DNA of 45,875 nucleotides from Gemmatimonadota bacterium (GTDB lineage Bacteria; Gemmatimonadota; Gemmatimonadetes; Gemmatimonadales; Gemmatimonadaceae): contig PMEM01000027.1 in assembly GCA_003155795.1 (NCBI GenBank), positions 54,550 through 100,424 on the forward strand, read 5' to 3'. Below the pieces are notes generated by a model that was not told the origin of the DNA, searched no databases, and worked only from the letters and a program-made list of their open reading frames with translations. Numbering within the stretch: position 1 is the first letter of the stretch; every line of letters begins with the position of its first letter. This document shows positions 43,127 to 45,875 of this stretch, one piece after another. The position numbers and the translations under genes are program-made.

Positions 43127-44476
43127 CTATCGTACACGCAGCGCAGCCGGTCCGGCCCTGGTGATAAAAAAGTCAGCCCGCTCGAACGCGTCGGGAAATG
43201 CGCTGGCGTATCCGTAACGCCAGGCGTCCCGGAGGGCCGCTGAGGATGCTGCATCGATCAGCGCCCAGACACTACCACCGAAACCGGCGCCAAACGCAGA
43301 AGCTGCGAGCGCGCCCAATTTGCGGGCCTCCTGCACCAACGCAATCGTCTCAGAGATCTGGTTCTCGAGCGCGAGCTCGGCGCCGCTTTGAGACCGCGCA
43401 ACAAAATCTCCGAACGCGACCAGATCACCGCGTTCAAGCGCGTCCCCGGCGGCTGGGATTATCTCGTTGGATTCTGCGTGAAACTGGTCAAATCGATCGA
43501 CCAACGCATGCGCTGGATAATCAGAGTATGAAGACCCACGCAGGATTTCGCGAATTCGTTCACTCGCCCCAGGAATCGATGCGATTGCTGCACCCATCGA
43601 CGGGTCGTCGCGTCCGGTTGTCGTCCGCCACGCGTTGAGGCAAACACGCAGCCGGAGCGCAACACGATTATATCGCTCCAGCGCCGCGCCTGTCTTTTCC
43701 GCCATCACGCCACTCGATGCAACGACGAAGCAGTAGCCGGGTGGAAGCGCGATAGCGCGCTCGAATCTTACAGGGCAGAACGAATACTGAACGAGCGTGT
43801 TCGCGCGTGAGCAGAGGATTGCCGTCTGGTCTTCGCTACCGCCAAATGTGCCGACGCCTTCGCTGCCGCGGAGCGATTTGAAATCCAGGCCATTTTCGAC
43901 ACAGCCGAGGTATCCGCCGAGGTCTTCGGGGGACGCTATATTCCCGCGGTATTCTGGTCGTTGTGGAAGGTCATTCACCGCCGACAGCGCGAGAAATATC
44001 GCAACGACGAGCGCACTGGAACTGCTCACACCAGCCGCAGGTGGAAGGTCGCTTTCGAAAATGATGTCGGCGCCGCGCATCTGTCCACTGAAGTTCATCG
44101 CAATCCGACGAGCGACAGTGATAGGGTAGTTGGACCAGTGCCCTGGTGCGGGCGCGATGTCGGCCCGGAGTTCAAATTCGCAACTGTCTCCGGAAGTCGC
44201 GTCGGTGACACGCACAAGGGTTGGCGACTCGCGAAGTCGCGGGAACGACTGATCTACTTGCGCACGAGCTACAACACAGATTCCGCGCTCCACGGCGCAA
44301 AGCAGACTGCGGCCGCCACCGTAATCGGTGTGTTTCCCTAACACCTCGATGCGACCGGGTACCCAGAAGGCGTGGATGGTTTGGTCCTGCTGATCGTCAC
44401 TCGCCTCCAGTGCTGCGAGCATCCTCGACAATCTTGCGAAGCGAGCTGCCTTTATTTGCGCTTCGGGTTCGCTCAT
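43127..44476 (-). CDS. GHMP sugar kinase, galactokinase-like
   Basis: 449 aa. GHMP motif 1 VPGRIEVLGKHTDYGGG (about 39-55), motif 2 LPPAAGVSSSSALVVA (about 145-160), motif 3 GAGFGGSVWALID (about 408-420). It would phosphorylate a monosaccharide at C1 with ATP. In galactokinases motif 1 reads GRxNLIGEHTDYNGG; here the Glu that contacts the sugar (Glu-43 of human GALK1) is Lys and the Asn is Glu, so the substrate may differ from galactose. It follows the symporter-nucleotidyltransferase fusion gene on the same strand after 32 bases, which suggests the same sugar is imported, phosphorylated and nucleotide-activated. Confidence 0.85.
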   Translation of the reverse strand: MSEPEAQIKAARFARLSRMLAALEASDDQQDQTIHAFWVPGRIEVLGKHTDYGGGRSLLCAVERGICVVARAQVDQSFPRLRESPTLVRVTDATSGDSCEFELRADIAPAPGHWSNYPITVARRIAMNFSGQMRGADIIFESDLPPAAGVSSSSALVVAIFLALSAVNDLPQRPEYRGNIASPEDLGGYLGCVENGLDFKSLRGSEGVGTFGGSEDQTAILCSRANTLVQYSFCPVRFERAIALPPGYCFVVASSGVMAEKTGAALERYNRVALRLRVCLNAWRTTTGRDDPSMGAAIASIPGASERIREILRGSSYSDYPAHALVDRFDQFHAESNEIIPAAGDALERGDLVAFGDFVARSQSGAELALENQISETIALVQEARKLGALAASAFGAGFGGSVWALIDAASSAALRDAWRYGYASAFPDAFERADFFITRAGPAALRVR

Positions 44477-44508
44477 GCCCGCAGCACTAAGGCGCGCGCT
44501 AATTTGCG

Positions 44509-45875
44509 TCAGAGGTTTACCTCGGTATTTGCCAGAAGTGCCGCCACCGCCGGAATATCGGCGCGCCGCGAAAGATCGAGCACGGGAGCATCGGCGTGAA
44601 TCACACCGAATTTCATTCCGAGGATGTCAATCGCATACTGCACTGCCAGGGGCAGCTCAAGTTCGCCGCGCGGCGACGGTTGTACATCTCGGCACGCGCG
44701 GAAAAATTCGGACGTCAGGCGCCAGCAATTCATGCTTACATGGACGTCGGATTTGCGCGTTGCCAACTGTTCATCTTCGGGCTTTTCGGATATCGCGCGA
44801 AGGTAGTCGTCGTCTCCCACGTCGAGGACCGCGTAGGCAGCGATTCGTTCGGCGGAGATGTTGCTGCCCCTAAGCAGTCCTTCACGTGAGAAGGCAACGG
44901 CTGCGGCACCAGGGGCATTTCGGAGCTCAGCGAGTACGGCGGACGGATAGTAATTATCCGAATTGAGTACCACGTACGGTTCACCGGCGGTGAACTCTTC
45001 CGCAGCGAGAAGCGCGTCTGCTGTCCCTATAGCCGCTGACTGTACGGCGAATGCAATCCGTATGCGCTGTGGTACCGCGCGGGTCGTGTAGTACTCGCGC
45101 ATTTCGTTGGCATCAGGCGCCACGACAATGCACACGTCGGTAAAGCCCGCGTCGGCGAGCGAGCTCAGGACATAGTCAAGGAACGGGCGACCGATCGGAA
45201 TCATTGCCTTCACACCAGAGTCTGCGGCGACACTCTGCGCTGGATCCAGCGCGACACCAGCGTCAGACTGGCGCATGCGGGTGCCCTTCCCGCGGGCAAG
45301 GATGACGGCTTTGGTGCACGGGCGTCTGGCCGCGATCGCAGATGTTTCGCTGCCACTCAACTCCGGTTCATCGGCCGTCCAGATGCGGCCCACCACCTGC
45401 CAAAGGACGATGCCGCTCAGCACAAACGCGACAGCCCAGATCGAGGCCTGTAAAGTCCGTCCGTAGATCAGACTGCCCGTACCGAACAGTCCGGCATATA
45501 CGAACATCACGCCGGAGGTCCAGCCGAGCATCATCTGCGGCAGACTGTCGGGCGAGGCGGCAACGCTGGACTCGGCGCGAATCTCCTTCCATCCTGGACC
45601 GGACGGTCGCGTCAGTTCGTAGAAACGTAGCAACGTTGCGTGATCGGCTGGCTTCGTGAGCAGCGTAACTGTAATCCAGACAACGGTAGTGACGCCAACG
45701 GTCGTCAGCAGCGGAATCGGGTCGGGGATATCCACGCCCATTTTCTTTGCCACGAAGAACGCGATGGATATGGCAAACGATGAAACCATCGCCGATACCT
45801 CGCTCCACGCATTGATGCGCCACCAGAACCACCGCAGCAGATATATCAATCCTGTGCCGGCACAGGATTGATATA
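44509..45875 (-). CDS. sodium:solute symporter - sugar nucleotidyltransferase fusion (5' end outside window)
   Basis: At least 446 aa, open to the window edge. The first ~165 residues seen are the C-terminal end of an SSS symporter: GLIYLLRWFWWRINAWSEVSAMVSS, three or four hydrophobic segments. From about residue 178 a nucleotidyltransferase starts without any break: KAVILARGKGTRMR (NTP-binding loop), KAMIPIGRPFLDYVLSSLADAGF, VVLNSDNYYPSAVLAEL, then EKPEDEQ and a C-terminal DLSRRADIPAV. The NTP loop has LARGKGTR instead of LAGGxGTR. The likely start is upstream of the window; the TTG at 45849 is internal. The fusion would link sugar uptake to NDP-sugar formation, with the GHMP kinase as the middle step (inference). 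Confidence 0.82.
   Translation of the reverse strand, partial: YQSCAGTGLIYLLRWFWWRINAWSEVSAMVSSFAISIAFFVAKKMGVDIPDPIPLLTTVGVTTVVWITVTLLTKPADHATLLRFYELTRPSGPGWKEIRAESSVAASPDSLPQMMLGWTSGVMFVYAGLFGTGSLIYGRTLQASIWAVAFVLSGIVLWQVVGRIWTADEPELSGSETSAIAARRPCTKAVILARGKGTRMRQSDAGVALDPAQSVAADSGVKAMIPIGRPFLDYVLSSLADAGFTDVCIVVAPDANEMREYYTTRAVPQRIRIAFAVQSAAIGTADALLAAEEFTAGEPYVVLNSDNYYPSAVLAELRNAPGAAAVAFSREGLLRGSNISAERIAAYAVLDVGDDDYLRAISEKPEDEQLATRKSDVHVSMNCWRLTSEFFRACRDVQPSPRGELELPLAVQYAIDILGMKFGVIHADAPVLDLSRRADIPAVAALLANTEVNL
45842..45875. repeat. perfect 34-bp palindrome at the window end
   Basis: The last 34 bases are their own reverse complement, centred between 45858 and 45859. The inner half (GGCACAGGATTGATATA on the minus strand) continues the symporter coding sequence (AGTGLIYLLRW); the outer half only mirrors it. 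Confidence 0.9.

Overview
The window looks like chromosomal DNA of a GC-rich, Gram-negative-type bacterium, most likely a Gemmatimonadota-like soil or water organism. This is an inference from the mixture of many secreted lipoproteins, large exported M14, M28 and S9 peptidases, a DUF4015 glycosidase, a DUF4382 lipoprotein, SSS symporters and a SURF1 cytochrome oxidase factor. No rRNA or other taxonomic marker is present.

Layout. 1-13285 is ordinary backbone: SURF1, an HMA-like protein, a DUF4015 lipoprotein, a hotdog thioesterase, an overlapping three-gene histidine kinase / response regulator / FTR1 iron permease operon, tRNA-Ala(CGC), RNase Z, a large lipoprotein, a CsbD-like stress protein and an M28 peptidase. 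13296-16267 is a 2.97-kb IS1-family transposon with 17-bp terminal inverted repeats (16/17) and a 10-bp target duplication; besides the transposase it carries three passenger genes, including a predicted winged-helix DNA-binding protein. 16343-16415 is tRNA-Gln(CUG). Its 3' half plus terminator (89 bp) is repeated at 29325-29413 with two mismatches, so 16369-29413 is a 13-kb genomic island in a tRNA gene.

The island holds almost only defence-type genes: an unrecognised two-gene module (about 805-aa P-loop ATPase overlapping a 352-aa partner by 4 nt), then on the minus strand a type I restriction-modification cluster hsdR - DUF433/DUF5615 toxin-antitoxin pair - hsdM - hsdS - DUF262/HNH gene. 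The DUF262 gene is interrupted by one in-frame TAG. No integrase is recognisable in the island. The ATPase pair is the best candidate for an undescribed system.

From 29542 the backbone resumes: a vapBC pair directly beyond the distal repeat, a hypothetical gene, a sugar cluster (GH27 alpha-galactosidase, 2-TM protein, SSS symporter), an S9 peptidase, an M15 peptidase with a calcium-loop insertion, an M14 carboxypeptidase, two lipoproteins, and finally a GHMP sugar kinase next to a symporter-nucleotidyltransferase fusion that runs off the window. The last 34 bases form a perfect palindrome that may be an assembly artefact.
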